A stretch of DNA of 5,613 nucleotides from Armatimonadaceae bacterium (GTDB lineage: Bacteria > Armatimonadota > Armatimonadia > Armatimonadales > Armatimonadaceae). Positions within the stretch are counted from its first letter, which is position 1. Each line of letters begins with the position of its first letter. Location: contig JAUJNC010000254.1 of assembly GCA_030446525.1 (NCBI GenBank), positions 1 through 5,613 of the forward strand, given 5' to 3'. Both the position numbers and the translations under genes were made by a program. Under the pieces are notes generated by a model. It saw only the letters and a program-made list of their open reading frames with translations. It made no database searches and was not told the DNA's origin. Shown piece by piece: positions 1 to 4,761 of this stretch.

Positions 1-138
1 CGGGCTCTGGGCGCGGCGCAGGTTCAGCGTCGGCAGCTCGGCGGCCGGGGAGCCCAGAGGCAGCGCGCAGGCCGCCGCTAGCGCGGCCAGGCCGCGGCAG
101 ACGAATGAAAAACACGAGAATCGTTTGGTTCTTTTCAT
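1..138 (-). CDS. Putative exported protein, N-terminal 46 residues only
   Basis: Partial gene running off the left edge; ATG at 138-136. The visible start is a classic signal peptide: a basic n-region (MKRTKR), a hydrophobic stretch rich in Ala/Leu (about residues 16-29, GLAALAAACALPLG), then a small-residue cleavage region near SPAAE (about residues 30-34). The mature part begins ELPTLNLRRAQ. A purine-rich AAGG lies 5 bases upstream of the ATG, and a sigma-70-like promoter sits at 163-191. There is no lipobox with Cys at the expected position, although C25 lies inside the h-region. The gene is co-directional with the upstream 185-residue gene but separated by about 120 bp with its own promoter candidate, so it may be transcribed alone. 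The function cannot be told from 46 residues. The reading frame and signal peptide are clear; everything after the edge is unknown. Confidence 0.7.
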   Translation of the reverse strand, partial: MKRTKRFSCFSFVCRGLAALAAACALPLGSPAAELPTLNLRRAQSP

Positions 139-162
139 GCTTACCTTATCGGCGGTTTGTGA

Positions 163-191
163 ACGATATCGCAGATAAGTTATGCTGGCAA
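163..191 (-). promoter_or_regulatory. Candidate sigma-70 promoter for the exported-protein gene
   Basis: On the minus strand TTGCCA (186-191, 5/6 match to the -35 consensus) is followed after 17 bases by TATCGT (163-168, 4/6 match to the -10). The predicted start near 156 would give a leader of under 20 bases before the ATG at 138. It lies in a relatively AT-rich gap in a GC-rich window, which supports it. It is a pattern match only. Confidence 0.45.
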
Positions 192-251
192 AAGAACCAG
201 GTTTCGCCAGGGCATCTGGCTGGAACCGAGGTGGGTTGGCCGGGCAAAGCC

Positions 252-270
252 CGCCGCCGGCTAGGCGGCG
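252..270 (-). terminator. GC-rich inverted repeat over the stop codon of the 185-residue gene
   Basis: CGCCGCC (252-258) and GGCGGCG (264-270) form a perfect 7-bp stem with a 5-base loop containing the TAG stop. A second small stem, CGGGC/GCCCG around a TTT loop, overlaps just downstream (about 240-252). No T-tract follows, so this is at best a weak or Rho-assisted transcript end. Confidence 0.3.
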
Positions 271-818
271 TCGGTGGAGAAGGTGACGGCCGACCAGGAT
301 TTGGCATCCATAACCGGGCCGTCCACGTCCACGGTGTGACCGGCCAGCTCGCGCCCCAGGCGCGCCAGATCCCGAAGGCGCGCCATCTCCGCCTCCGTAT
401 CCACCGCTTCCAGGTCGCGCCGGTCCAGCGCGCGGATGAGACGCTCGGCCAGTCGTATGGCGCCCACGGCCAGCAGCTCGTTCTCGTAGTCCACATAGAC
501 GTGGAAGCGGCCCCGCGGGTCCACGCGCCAGTTCCACTGCGTTTCGCCGCGCAGCACCTCGGCCGGCTGCGCTTGCGCCTGCAGCTCGATGATGAGGTGC
601 TCGAAAAGGTGGGGGATCTCGGTGGCCCGGCACTCCTGCCGGAACGTGTAGCCGTTATCGTTATCGCATTTGTGATGGGCCAGATGGGGGAAGAGGCGGA
701 AGAGCATCTTCGGCAGATGCGGCACCTGCGACGTGAGGAAGCGGTCGGGATCGGGCATCTCCACCGTCAGGCGGATGTGACGTGATTCGGGAACAACGCA
801 GATCTCCGTGACCTTCAA
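261..818 (-). CDS. Stand-alone cyanophycin-synthetase N-terminal-domain homologue
   Basis: 185 residues with a TTG start at 818-816, preceded by a good Shine-Dalgarno sequence (GGGAAGGA, 7-base spacing); an in-frame TGA upstream rules out a longer form. Residues 35-80 (PHLAHHKC around 44-51, TFRQECRATEIPHLFEH at 58-74, then LIIELQ) match the region of cyanophycin synthetase CphA that reads roughly LPSLVEH-C-GGF-ER-EGT-GH-VEH-ALELQ. FHVYVDYENELLAVGAIRL (about 105-123) matches the following strand and helix of that domain. H70-x-x-E73-H74 is an HxxEH motif as in inverted zincins; E112/E114 are possible third ligands. In CphA the N-domain is followed by ATP-grasp and Mur-ligase-like domains; both are absent, so this protein cannot itself be a polymerase. 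No signal peptide is seen, so it is probably cytoplasmic. The last 35 residues have no recognisable motif. Homology is from memory of the family; the biochemical role is unknown. Confidence 0.75.
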   Translation of the reverse strand: MKVTEICVVPESRHIRLTVEMPDPDRFLTSQVPHLPKMLFRLFPHLAHHKCDNDNGYTFRQECRATEIPHLFEHLIIELQAQAQPAEVLRGETQWNWRVDPRGRFHVYVDYENELLAVGAIRLAERLIRALDRRDLEAVDTEAEMARLRDLARLGRELAGHTVDVDGPVMDAKSWSAVTFSTDAA

Positions 819-825
819 CCAACAT

Positions 826-833
826 TCCTTCCC
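826..833 (-). promoter_or_regulatory. Ribosome binding site fixing a TTG start
   Basis: GGGAAGGA on the minus strand lies 7 bases before the TTG at 818. An ATG 7 bases upstream of the TTG is out of frame, so this site supports the TTG as the real start of the 185-residue protein. Confidence 0.6.
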
Positions 834-860
834 GGGTCAGACAGGGCGCCCGCGACGAAA

Positions 861-880
861 TAAACTGTCACCACAGTTTA
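861..880. repeat. Perfect 8-bp dyad, candidate operator or weak terminator
   Basis: TAAACTGT (861-868) and ACAGTTTA (873-880) form a perfect inverted repeat around CACC. It lies 42-62 bases upstream of the TTG start of the 185-residue gene. On the minus strand the second arm runs into TTTATTT, so the same element could be a weak terminator after tsaB. Its low GC and perfect symmetry also suit a repressor site. I see no convincing -35/-10 pair that decides between the two. Confidence 0.4.
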
Positions 881-923
881 GCACAGCCCTCCAATTATTG
901 GCAACAAGGGGGCGGGAGAATAG

Positions 924-949
924 GGGGTGACGCTTTGAATGGTCACCCC
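924..949 (-). terminator. Hairpin at the end of tsaB
   Basis: GGGGTGAC (924-931) and GTCACCCC (942-949) form a perfect 8-bp stem with a 10-base loop that includes the tsaB stop codon (945-943). Downstream on the minus strand the sequence is pyrimidine-rich (CCTATTCTCC) but has no true T-run, so termination efficiency is uncertain. Confidence 0.4.
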
Positions 950-1614
950 ACCGGGGAGGGAGCGACGTAAAGCGGCGTCAGCGTAAACGGATCGTCCGAT
1001 TCGCCGCGCTGGAGCCGCAGAGCCGCCAGGCTGGCGACCGAGGCGGCGGAAACGAAGGTGGGGCGCGCGGAGACGGTCGCCGATTCCAGCTGCGGGTAGG
1101 CGCTCACCGCCTCGCCGCAGACGAGCAAGCACGAAACGTCCCCGAGCAGATGCGACGCACGGGGAAGCACCTCCCCTACCGGCACCAGGGCGGGATCCCC
1201 CGCGGGGGCGACCCCTTCCCCCTCGCCGCCGCGGTCCCAGCCGGCCACCACCTCGCCCCGGCGCGCGGGGGCCAGGGTGACGATGCCGGCACCCTTGAGG
1301 AAACCGAACGGCTCGGCCAGCGCGTCGAGCGAGGAGACTCCCACCAGGGGGCGCCGCAGAGCGTGCGCCAGCGTTTTCGCCGTCGTTACGGCGACACGCA
1401 CGCCGGTGAAAGACCCCGGCCCCCGCCCCACCGCGAACGCCTCCACATCACGCAACGCTACCCCCGCGTCGCGCAGAACGAACTCCACCAGGCGGGGAAG
1501 ACGCTCCGACAGGCGCCGCTCGTGCCGGAAGTGGGACACGCCGCGCGCGCGCGCGCCCTCGGAAAGGCACAAGGAACAAACGTCGCCGGACGTGTCCAGG
1601 GCGAGTATCAGCAC
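943..1614 (-). CDS. tsaB: tRNA threonylcarbamoyladenosine biosynthesis protein TsaB
   Basis: 223 residues, in the usual size range for TsaB/YeaZ. GTG start at 1614: the frame is open further upstream, but LILALDTSG immediately after this codon is the universal TsaB N-terminus (ASKHA-fold phosphate-1 region), and the start overlaps the tsaE stop by 7 bases as in a translationally coupled pair. GRGPGSFTGVR (about 63-73) is the family signature; a conserved-type C-terminus, LTPLYV-P, is present. TsaB is the inactive paralogue of TsaD that forms a TsaBD heterodimer, contacted by TsaE, and is needed to place threonylcarbamoyl on A37 of ANN-decoding tRNAs in the cytoplasm. One variation: the segment usually reading LDARRGEV is LAPARRGEV here (about 114-122). 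tsaD is not in the window. Confidence 0.93.
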   Translation of the reverse strand: MLILALDTSGDVCSLCLSEGARARGVSHFRHERRLSERLPRLVEFVLRDAGVALRDVEAFAVGRGPGSFTGVRVAVTTAKTLAHALRRPLVGVSSLDALAEPFGFLKGAGIVTLAPARRGEVVAGWDRGGEGEGVAPAGDPALVPVGEVLPRASHLLGDVSCLLVCGEAVSAYPQLESATVSARPTFVSAASVASLAALRLQRGESDDPFTLTPLYVAPSPVG

Positions 1615-2108
1615 GCCGGCGCCCTCCCCCACACGGCCGCGACCGGCGCCCACCGCACGCCGCGCCCGTTCAAAGTGATCCGCCGCGTGGCGCCGTCCTC
1701 CTCGCCCAGGCAGATGTCTAGCCGCTCGGCCGGCAGCGCGGGGGTGATCTTGTCCGCCCACTCGATCACGGCCACCCCGCCCGCCGACAGGTACTCGTCG
1801 AAGGGCAGGCCGGCGAGGTCCGCCGGCCCGGCCAGCCGGTACATGTCGAAGTGGAAAAGGGGCAGCCGCGCGTCGTGGTACTCGTGGACGATCGTGAACG
1901 TCGGCGAGGTCACGGGCGCGCCCACCCCCAGGGCGCGGGCGAGCCCCTGAACGAAGGTCGTCTTGCCCGCGCCAAGGTCACCGTACAGGCAGAGCACGTC
2001 GCCGGGCTGGAGCAGGGGGGCTAGCCGCGCCGCGAGCGCGCGCGTCGCCGCCTCCGAGGAGACTTCCCGGCTGACCCCGCCGTCCCGGCAGGGGTCACCG
2101 CCCGCCAT
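1608..2108 (-). CDS. tsaE: tRNA threonylcarbamoyladenosine biosynthesis ATPase TsaE
   Basis: 166 residues from the ATG at 2108-2106. The reading frame is open upstream to 2171, but the extra 21 codons lie inside thiL and lack family features; the chosen ATG overlaps the thiL 3' end by 14 bases. No strong Shine-Dalgarno is seen, consistent with translational coupling. Motifs: Walker A GDLGAGKT (43-50), TSPTF (67-71, switch-like), HFDMYRL (86-92), and EWADK (116-120, Walker B-like Trp-containing signature). TsaE is a P-loop ATPase that binds the TsaBD complex and resets it between catalytic cycles of t6A synthesis. The C-terminal ~16 residues (VRWAPVAAVWGRAPAC) extend past the usual fold end and are encoded where the gene runs into tsaB. 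Function is confident. Confidence 0.93.
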   Translation of the reverse strand: MAGGDPCRDGGVSREVSSEAATRALAARLAPLLQPGDVLCLYGDLGAGKTTFVQGLARALGVGAPVTSPTFTIVHEYHDARLPLFHFDMYRLAGPADLAGLPFDEYLSAGGVAVIEWADKITPALPAERLDICLGEEDGATRRITLNGRGVRWAPVAAVWGRAPAC

Positions 2109-3115
2109 GCCGAGGGGCGAAATGGTCCCACCCCCGCCGCACCGGCTCGCGGGTGCCATCGGCGCGGACAACGACCACCTCCGGCGCTGCGGTCACCTCG
2201 CCCAGGACGCAGATCGGGGTGCCGGTCGATTCGACGGCGGCGCGGACGGCCTCCACGCGGTCCGGGGCGACGGTCATCAGCAGCTCGTAGTCCTCGCCGC
2301 CGTAGAGCGCCCAGCGCTCCGGATCCGCATGGAGCCGCTCCGCGACGAGCTGCGCCGCCCGTCCGACCGGCAGCGCCTCGCGCCGCACGGAGGCGCCCAC
2401 GCGGCTCGACCGGCAAAGCTTGCGCAGGTCGCCCAGCAAGCCGTCGGACACATCCATCATCGCGGTGACCCCGTCGGTGCGGGCGGCAGCGCGCGCCTCA
2501 TACACGCGCGGCGTCGGCTTGAGCTGGGCGGCGACCGCGTCCGGGGCGATGCGCTCGGCCTCGGACAAGCCTTCCGCCTCCAGGAGCGCCAGCCCGGCCG
2601 CCGCGTCCCCGAGCGAACCGGTCACCAGGATCACGTCGCCCGGCACGGCCACGCACCGCACCGCGATCAGGCGCTGATACACAACGCCCAACGGGGTCGA
2701 GCGCACCGCGCGCCCCGGGGAGACGTTGGTGTACCTCCCGGCGATGACCGCGCCGTAGCGGGCGCATACGTCGCGCATCCCGCGGTACAGGCTCGTCCAC
2801 GAAATCGACGGTCGTGTCCGCCGGCAAAGCCGCCGCCACGAAGGTGAAGGTCGGCAGGGCGGCCATGGCGGCGATGTCCGAGAGGTTGATGGCTACGGCT
2901 TTCCAGCCGAGACGATGGGCAATCTCGCCCTTGAGCCGGAAATGCACGTCTTCGAAGATCATGTCCGTGGTGACAACGCATAGCTTGTCTGTGGCGACGC
3001 GCAGGGCCGCGGCATCGTCCCCGATGCCCACCCAGCAGATCATCGTCGCGGGTCTTCACCCCTCCGCGATTCGCTCGATCGGTGCGAACTCGCCGCCTAA
3101 CTCTTGAATCTCCAC
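2095..3115 (-). pseudogene. thiL: thiL, thiamine-monophosphate kinase, broken by frameshifts
   Basis: The gene can be rebuilt only by changing frame. From a GTG at 3115 the frame reads VEIQELGGEFAPIERIAEG and hits TGA at 3058-3056. The adjacent frame gives VKTRDDDLL (3059-3033). The first frame then resumes with VGIGDDAAAL from 3031 and continues through TTDMIFEDVHF and GWKAVAINLSDIAAM to VDFVD near 2795. The third frame continues from 2793 with SLYRGMRDVCARYG to the stop at 2095. All pieces match ThiL in order, including the GxGDD metal/phosphate site, PGDVILVTGSLGDAAAGL, MDVSDGLLGDL, and WALYGGEDYELL. The repaired length is about 340 residues, as usual for ThiL. ThiL phosphorylates thiamine monophosphate to thiamine diphosphate with ATP. 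The breaks at 3059-3062 and 3031-3033 lie in G-runs, so sequencing error is a real alternative to gene decay. The 3' end overlaps tsaE by 14 bases. Identity is certain; intactness is not. Confidence 0.88.
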
Positions 3116-3197
3116 CCTGTAGTTCCCCGTTTTCTTACTGGTATTGACTCTGCCGATGTTCCGGCCTTCAGCCGCCGGCGAGCTTTCTGCCGTGGTC

Positions 3198-3213
3198 CCC
3201 GGCTTGAGCCGGG
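3198..3213. repeat. REP-like GC palindrome
   Basis: CCCGGC (3198-3203), TTGA, GCCGGG (3208-3213) is a perfect hairpin. Its form (GTGGTCCCCGGCTTGAGCCGGG) resembles the short dispersed palindromes with a GTCNTCCC...GGGA core found in many bacterial genomes. Only one copy is in the window, so repetitiveness is not shown. It could instead be part of the thiL leader structure. Confidence 0.35.
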
Positions 3214-3223
3214 CTATCGCTTT

Positions 3224-3259
3224 TTTTCTGTTCATGGCGGATCTTCCGCGAACAGAAAA
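3224..3259 (-). promoter_or_regulatory. Long hairpin overlapping the terminator U-tract and an ATG
   Basis: TTTTCTGTTC (3224-3233) pairs perfectly with GAACAGAAAA (3250-3259), with an inner GCGG/CCGC stem. On the minus strand the 5' arm is the U-tract of the preceding terminator. The hairpin encloses GGAAG and an ATG (3235-3233) that is in frame with the thiL GTG at 3115, 40 codons upstream of it, with no stop between. The element could therefore hide a start site or compete with the terminator. This is inferred from complementarity only. Confidence 0.4.
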
Positions 3260-3291
3260 GGCCGCCCTACAATACGGGTATGAAGGCGGCC
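3251..3291 (-). terminator. Intrinsic terminator or attenuator ahead of thiL
   Basis: On the minus strand GGCCGCC (3291-3285) and GGCGGCC (3266-3260) form a 7-bp GC stem; the loop contains a further small ATAC/GTAT pairing. The stem is followed directly by TTTTCTGTT. This is a standard rho-independent terminator. It lies about 165 bases downstream of the promoter at 3461-3489 and about 135 bases before the thiL GTG, so it either ends an independent small RNA or works as an attenuator. Confidence 0.65.
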
Positions 3292-3428
3292 GTGGTTCGG
3301 CTCAGGAAAAACCCGCCGGGACTGGTACCCGAGGCGGCTGCGCCCCGCTTTCGGGCACTTTCCTTCTGCGGTAGCCGTTCACCTCGTCCGTCGCATGACG
3401 CATCTTCGCGGGTAAACCTCCGTCGGGT

Positions 3429-3449
3429 AAAATGAGCAAAAAATGAGCA
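3429..3449. repeat. Two exact 10-bp direct repeats just after the minus-strand start site
   Basis: AAAATGAGCA occurs at 3429-3438 and 3440-3449, an 11-bp period (one helical turn). It lies at about +6 to +26 of the predicted minus-strand transcript. This could be a regulator binding site or a chance duplication. Confidence 0.5.
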
Positions 3450-3460
3450 GTTGCGAGCTT

Positions 3461-3489
3461 AGTATAACTCTGTATCTCGGTCTTGTCAA
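3461..3489 (-). promoter_or_regulatory. Near-perfect sigma-70 promoter for the structured RNA / thiL operon
   Basis: On the minus strand TTGACA (3489-3484, 6/6) is followed after exactly 17 bases by TATACT (3466-3461, 5/6). The predicted start is near 3454. This is the best promoter in the window and lies in its most AT-rich stretch. Transcription leads into the folded RNA, then the terminator, then thiL-tsaE-tsaB. Confidence 0.75.
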
Positions 3490-3509
3490 ATAACGGTCTT
3501 GCTAAATAA
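3478..3509. repeat. 16-bp tandem repeat overlapping the divergent promoters
   Basis: CGGTCTTGTCAAATAA (3478-3493) is followed directly by CGGTCTTGCTAAATAA (3494-3509) and a further CGG; the copies differ only by TC/CT. The first copy contains the -35 box of the minus-strand promoter. A regulator bound here could affect both directions. Confidence 0.6.
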
Positions 3510-3510
3510 C
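3483..3510 (+). promoter_or_regulatory. Candidate gcvT promoter
   Basis: TTGTCA (3483-3488, 5/6) and AATAAC (3505-3510, 4/6) are spaced by 16 bases. TAAAAT at 3517-3522 is a better -10 but has no -35 at a suitable distance. The -35 overlaps that of the minus-strand promoter, so the two would be mutually exclusive. The gcvT promoter must lie in this AT-rich segment, but the exact site is uncertain. Confidence 0.3.
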
Positions 3511-3532
3511 GGCATTTAAAATCGCGCAACGG

Positions 3533-3625
3533 ACAGCCAGGTGGGGAAGGAAGCGCCCCGCCTCGCCGCGAACCCTAAGGGCGATGACAACCGGGCTGTT
3601 GATACGCCGCAAGGCCTGCGGCCTT
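3533..3625 (+). promoter_or_regulatory. Foldable gcvT leader with start-site hairpin
   Basis: ACAGCC (3533-3538) pairs with GGCTGT (3594-3599) and encloses two further stems: GTGGGG (3541-3546) with CCCCGC (3556-3561), and TCGCC (3563-3567) with GGCGA (3580-3584). Together they suggest a three-way junction. Next, AAGGCC (3611-3616) and GGCCTT (3620-3625) form a perfect hairpin that would cover both a weak AAGG ribosome site and the TTG start. A competing stem, GCCGC (3606-3610) with GCGGC (3618-3622), is mutually exclusive with it. The position before gcvT suggests regulation, but the glycine-riboswitch consensus is not seen. Confidence 0.4.
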
Positions 3626-4745
3626 GACGAAGAAAGCGAAACCGGAAATGCTACGAACACCGCTGTATGAGGCGCATAAAAAGGCGGGCGCGCGCCTGGT
3701 TCCTTTCGCCGGATGGGAGATGCCCGTGCAGTACCAGGGCGTGCTCCCGGAGTGCCGCGCGGTGCGGGAGGGGGTCGGCCTGTTCGACGTGTCGCACATG
3801 GGCCGCATCCGTGTTCGCGGCGCATCCGCCCTGCCGTACCTGGAGTACCTGACCGTGAACGACGTGTCCCGGCTTTCCCCGGAAGGCGGCCAGGCGCAGT
3901 ACTCCTTGTTTTGCCGCGACGCGGGGGGTATAATAGATGACATCATCGTGTACCGGCTGGGCAGGCAGGAGTTCCTCGTGGTGGTGAACGCCTCCAACCG
4001 GGACAAGGATCTGGCCTGGATGCGCCACCACGCCGTGGGGCGGGGCGACCTCATCCTGGAAGACGAGACCGCCGAGACCGCGCTCATCGCGGTGCAGGGG
4101 CCCGGGGCGATCGGGCTGGTCGACGCGCTTTCCGACCGCCAAGTGGCGCTGCTGCCGCGCTTCGGCCTGGATGAGACCGTGGTAGCCGACGCGCAGACGA
4201 TCACGGCCCGCACGGGCTATACGGGCGAGGACGGCGTGGAGCTGTTCTGCCGCGCCGAGGCGGCCCGGGGGCTCTGGCAAAACCTGGTAGACAGGGGCGG
4301 CGTCCCGTGCGGCCTGGGCGCCCGGGACACGCTGCGCCTGGAAGCGGCCCTGCCGCTGTACGGGCACGAGATGGACGAGCACACCCACCCCTACGAGGCG
4401 CGGCTGGGCTGGGTGGTAAAGACCGGCAAGCGCGGCGACTTCGTCGGCAAGAACGCCCTGAGCCAGATGAAGAACGCCCCCAAGCGCAGGCTGCTGGTCG
4501 GCCTTGAGATGGAAGGCCGGGCGATCCCGAGGGAGGGCTACGCGGTCCACGCCCCCGACGGCGGCACCCCGGTGGGCGCGGTCACGAGCGGCACGTTCTC
4601 GCCCGCGCGCGGCAAGGGGGTCGCCCTGGCCCGCGTGGATGCCGCACACGCCGACGCGGGGACGCCCCTGGACGTCCTCATCCGGGACGCGCGCCACGCG
4701 GCGCGCGTCGTTCCGCTTCCGTTCTACAAAAACGTCAACGTCTGA
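3624..4745 (+). CDS. gcvT: Glycine cleavage system T-protein (aminomethyltransferase)
   Basis: 373 residues from the TTG at 3624, 365 from the ATG at 3648; both fit the family, and neither has a strong ribosome site. MLRTPLYEAH from the ATG is where family similarity begins, so the shorter form is about as likely. GcvT takes the aminomethyl group from lipoylated GcvH to tetrahydrofolate, giving 5,10-methylene-THF and ammonia. Visible motifs (TTG numbering): VPFAGWEMPVQY (26-37), FDVSHMGR (54-61), GGIIDDIIVY (101-110, with the conserved Asp pair that includes the catalytic aspartate), RTGYTGEDGVELF near 195-207, GARDTLRLEAALPLYGHEMD near 232-251, and VGAVTSGTFSP in the C-terminal barrel. The frame is intact. 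gcvH begins 16 bases after the stop, so the two are co-transcribed. Confidence 0.95.
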   Translation: MTKKAKPEMLRTPLYEAHKKAGARLVPFAGWEMPVQYQGVLPECRAVREGVGLFDVSHMGRIRVRGASALPYLEYLTVNDVSRLSPEGGQAQYSLFCRDAGGIIDDIIVYRLGRQEFLVVVNASNRDKDLAWMRHHAVGRGDLILEDETAETALIAVQGPGAIGLVDALSDRQVALLPRFGLDETVVADAQTITARTGYTGEDGVELFCRAEAARGLWQNLVDRGGVPCGLGARDTLRLEAALPLYGHEMDEHTHPYEARLGWVVKTGKRGDFVGKNALSQMKNAPKRRLLVGLEMEGRAIPREGYAVHAPDGGTPVGAVTSGTFSPARGKGVALARVDAAHADAGTPLDVLIRDARHAARVVPLPFYKNVNV

Positions 4746-4761
4746 GGAGGGTGCAGACCAC

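Larger units (their letters stand above)
3251..3454 (-). ncRNA. Structured ~200-nt RNA with own promoter and terminator
   Basis: The predicted transcript starts near 3454 and ends in the terminator at 3251-3291. Complementary segments on the minus strand include: ACCCGaCGG (3428-3420) with CCGgCGGGU (3319-3311), one internal mismatch; GUUUACC (3417-3411) with GGUGAAC (3383-3377); CGUC/GACG around an AUGC loop (3400-3389); GGAC-GAGG (3389-3382) with CCUC (3334-3331) and GUCC (3322-3319); CGGCU (3377-3373) with AGCCG (3339-3335); and GUGCCCG-AAAG-CGGGgCGC (3358-3341). Some overlap, suggesting alternative folds or a junction. A 33-codon frame (3403-3302) is open but is better explained by the RNA. 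From memory, ACCCGCGAAG and GGUGAACGGCUACCGC recall a leader seen in other Bacillota, possibly the raiA-motif RNA; this is unverified. It is not TPP, glycine, lysine, cobalamin or T-box by consensus. Confidence 0.55.

Noticed and set aside
105..785. Long plus-strand open frame of 226 codons opposite the CphA-like gene
   Set aside because: It is antisense to a well-supported minus-strand gene, its product is rich in His, Arg and Gly as expected for a shadow frame, and it has no family features.
1150..1950. Plus-strand open frame opposite tsaB/tsaE
   Set aside because: Shadow of two clear t6A genes; low-complexity Arg/Pro/Ala-rich product with no recognisable motif.
2498..3115. Programmed ribosomal frameshifting in thiL
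   Set aside because: Several separate shifts in different directions would be needed, and no slippery heptamer with downstream structure is evident; indels or sequencing errors are simpler.
3298..3335. T-box leader (GGTACC-containing segment on either strand)
   Set aside because: GGTACC occurs, but not in the T-box context UGGNACCGCG, and no antiterminator or specifier arrangement is seen.
3251..3454. TPP riboswitch upstream of thiL
   Set aside because: The CUGAGA and CCUGAUC-type TPP consensus boxes are absent from the leader.
3302..3529. 75-codon minus-strand frame, or its inner 33-codon part from an ATG at 3403 with GGAGG upstream
   Set aside because: The upstream part crosses the consensus promoter and predicted start site. 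The inner part coincides with multiple complementary helices, so a structured RNA explains it better; translation is not excluded.
3500..3623. Glycine riboswitch upstream of gcvT
   Set aside because: The conserved aptamer sequences of the tandem glycine riboswitch are not seen; only generic stems are present.
3906..3934. TTGTTT-17-TATAAT promoter-like sequence inside gcvT
   Set aside because: The -10 is perfect, but it encodes the conserved GGIIDD region of GcvT and the -35 matches only 3 of 6 bases; probably coincidence.
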